A DNA stretch of 38,557 bases from Chloroflexota bacterium (lineage in GTDB: Bacteria; Chloroflexota; UBA6077; CF-72): the NCBI GenBank assembly GCA_019239775.1, contig JAFAZN010000241.1, positions 1-38,557 on the forward strand, written 5' to 3'. Within the stretch, counting starts at the first letter, position 1; each line of letters opens with the position of its first letter. A model generated the notes under the pieces. It did no database searches. It saw only the letters and a program-made list of their open reading frames with translations, and was not told the DNA's origin. Shown here piece by piece: positions 38,530 through 38,557 of this stretch. The position numbers and the translations under genes are program-made.

Positions 38530-38557
38530 TCATGCGGCGAGGTATTCGAGCACTTCG
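38530..38557 (-). CDS. C-terminal end of an unidentified minus-strand gene
   Basis: Reading inward from the right edge on the minus strand gives EVLEYLAA followed by a TGA stop (38530-38532). This is a plausible helical protein end just past the repeat array, but only nine codons are visible, so neither reality nor family can be judged. Confidence 0.3.

Noticed and set aside
1..38557. tRNA, rRNA, insertion sequences, prophage or attachment sites
   Set aside because: Gaps between genes are mostly under 150 bp and none shows a cloverleaf, terminal inverted repeats or transposase/integrase motifs by eye; a tRNA scan would be needed to exclude them fully.

Overview
The window is a compact, high-G+C stretch of bacterial chromosome with about 40 genes. 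Many neighbouring genes overlap by 4 to 35 bases. The gene content is core metabolism and cell envelope, with no integrases, transposases, rRNA, tRNA or CRISPR arrays. The best guess for the host is a Terrabacteria lineage near Chloroflexota/Dormibacterota, probably monoderm. This rests on a SpoIIIAA/Ycf45-type R3H ATPase followed by tmk and a c-di-AMP receptor, an archaeal/cyanobacterial-type CobT, a PspC plus LiaF-like pair, RqcH next to gmk, and standalone HNH and DUF309 proteins. No marker gene settles the phylum, so this is inference.

Layout. 1-2.6 kb: the tail of a sulfite-oxidase-like molybdoenzyme, a long class II aldolase (-), then DUF309 and a DoxX-like membrane protein (+). 2.6-6.8 kb: an envelope-stress module. 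A PspC/LiaF-like pair (-) and an ECF sigma/anti-sigma pair plus tRNA-guanine transglycosylase (+) diverge from a perfectly symmetric 54-bp bidirectional ECF-type promoter. 6.8-8.9 kb: signal peptidase I and fumarase (-). 9.0-12.6 kb: DedA, a small unknown protein, an M20 amidohydrolase, a Lon N-domain protein and a GT9 glycosyltransferase (+). 12.6-16.8 kb: a class A PBP and RqcH (-), then gmk, cobU and an HNH endonuclease (+). 18.5-21.3 kb: a five-gene minus-strand operon with two TrkA-type K+ regulatory proteins, a universal stress protein, a Nudix hydrolase and a membrane-anchored unknown. 21.3-25.8 kb: GNAT, R3H ATPase, tmk, darA and a membrane protein (+). 25.8-30.8 kb: a D,D-carboxypeptidase lipoprotein (-), then pyrG, a sugar-nucleotide epimerase and manC (+). 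30.8-37.6 kb: secD-secF and an overlapping run rmd-gmd-cobS-cobT-def (-). 37.7-38.6 kb: apt (+), an 11-unit 15/16-bp tandem repeat array, and the tail of a minus-strand gene.

How the genes connect. ManC, Gmd and Rmd could make GDP-mannose and convert it to GDP-6-deoxyhexose (GDP-rhamnose) for surface glycans. CobU, the CobT-like protein and CobS cover cobalamin nucleotide-loop assembly but lie in two places. PBP1A, the carboxypeptidase, LepB, SecDF and the ECF/PspC module are envelope biogenesis and stress functions. TrkA proteins and the c-di-AMP receptor point to potassium/osmotic signalling. Recurrent expression features are CTG start codons in tgt and cobU, -10 boxes lying 7-11 nt before start codons (leaderless or nearly leaderless mRNAs), and frequent absence of Shine-Dalgarno sequences.
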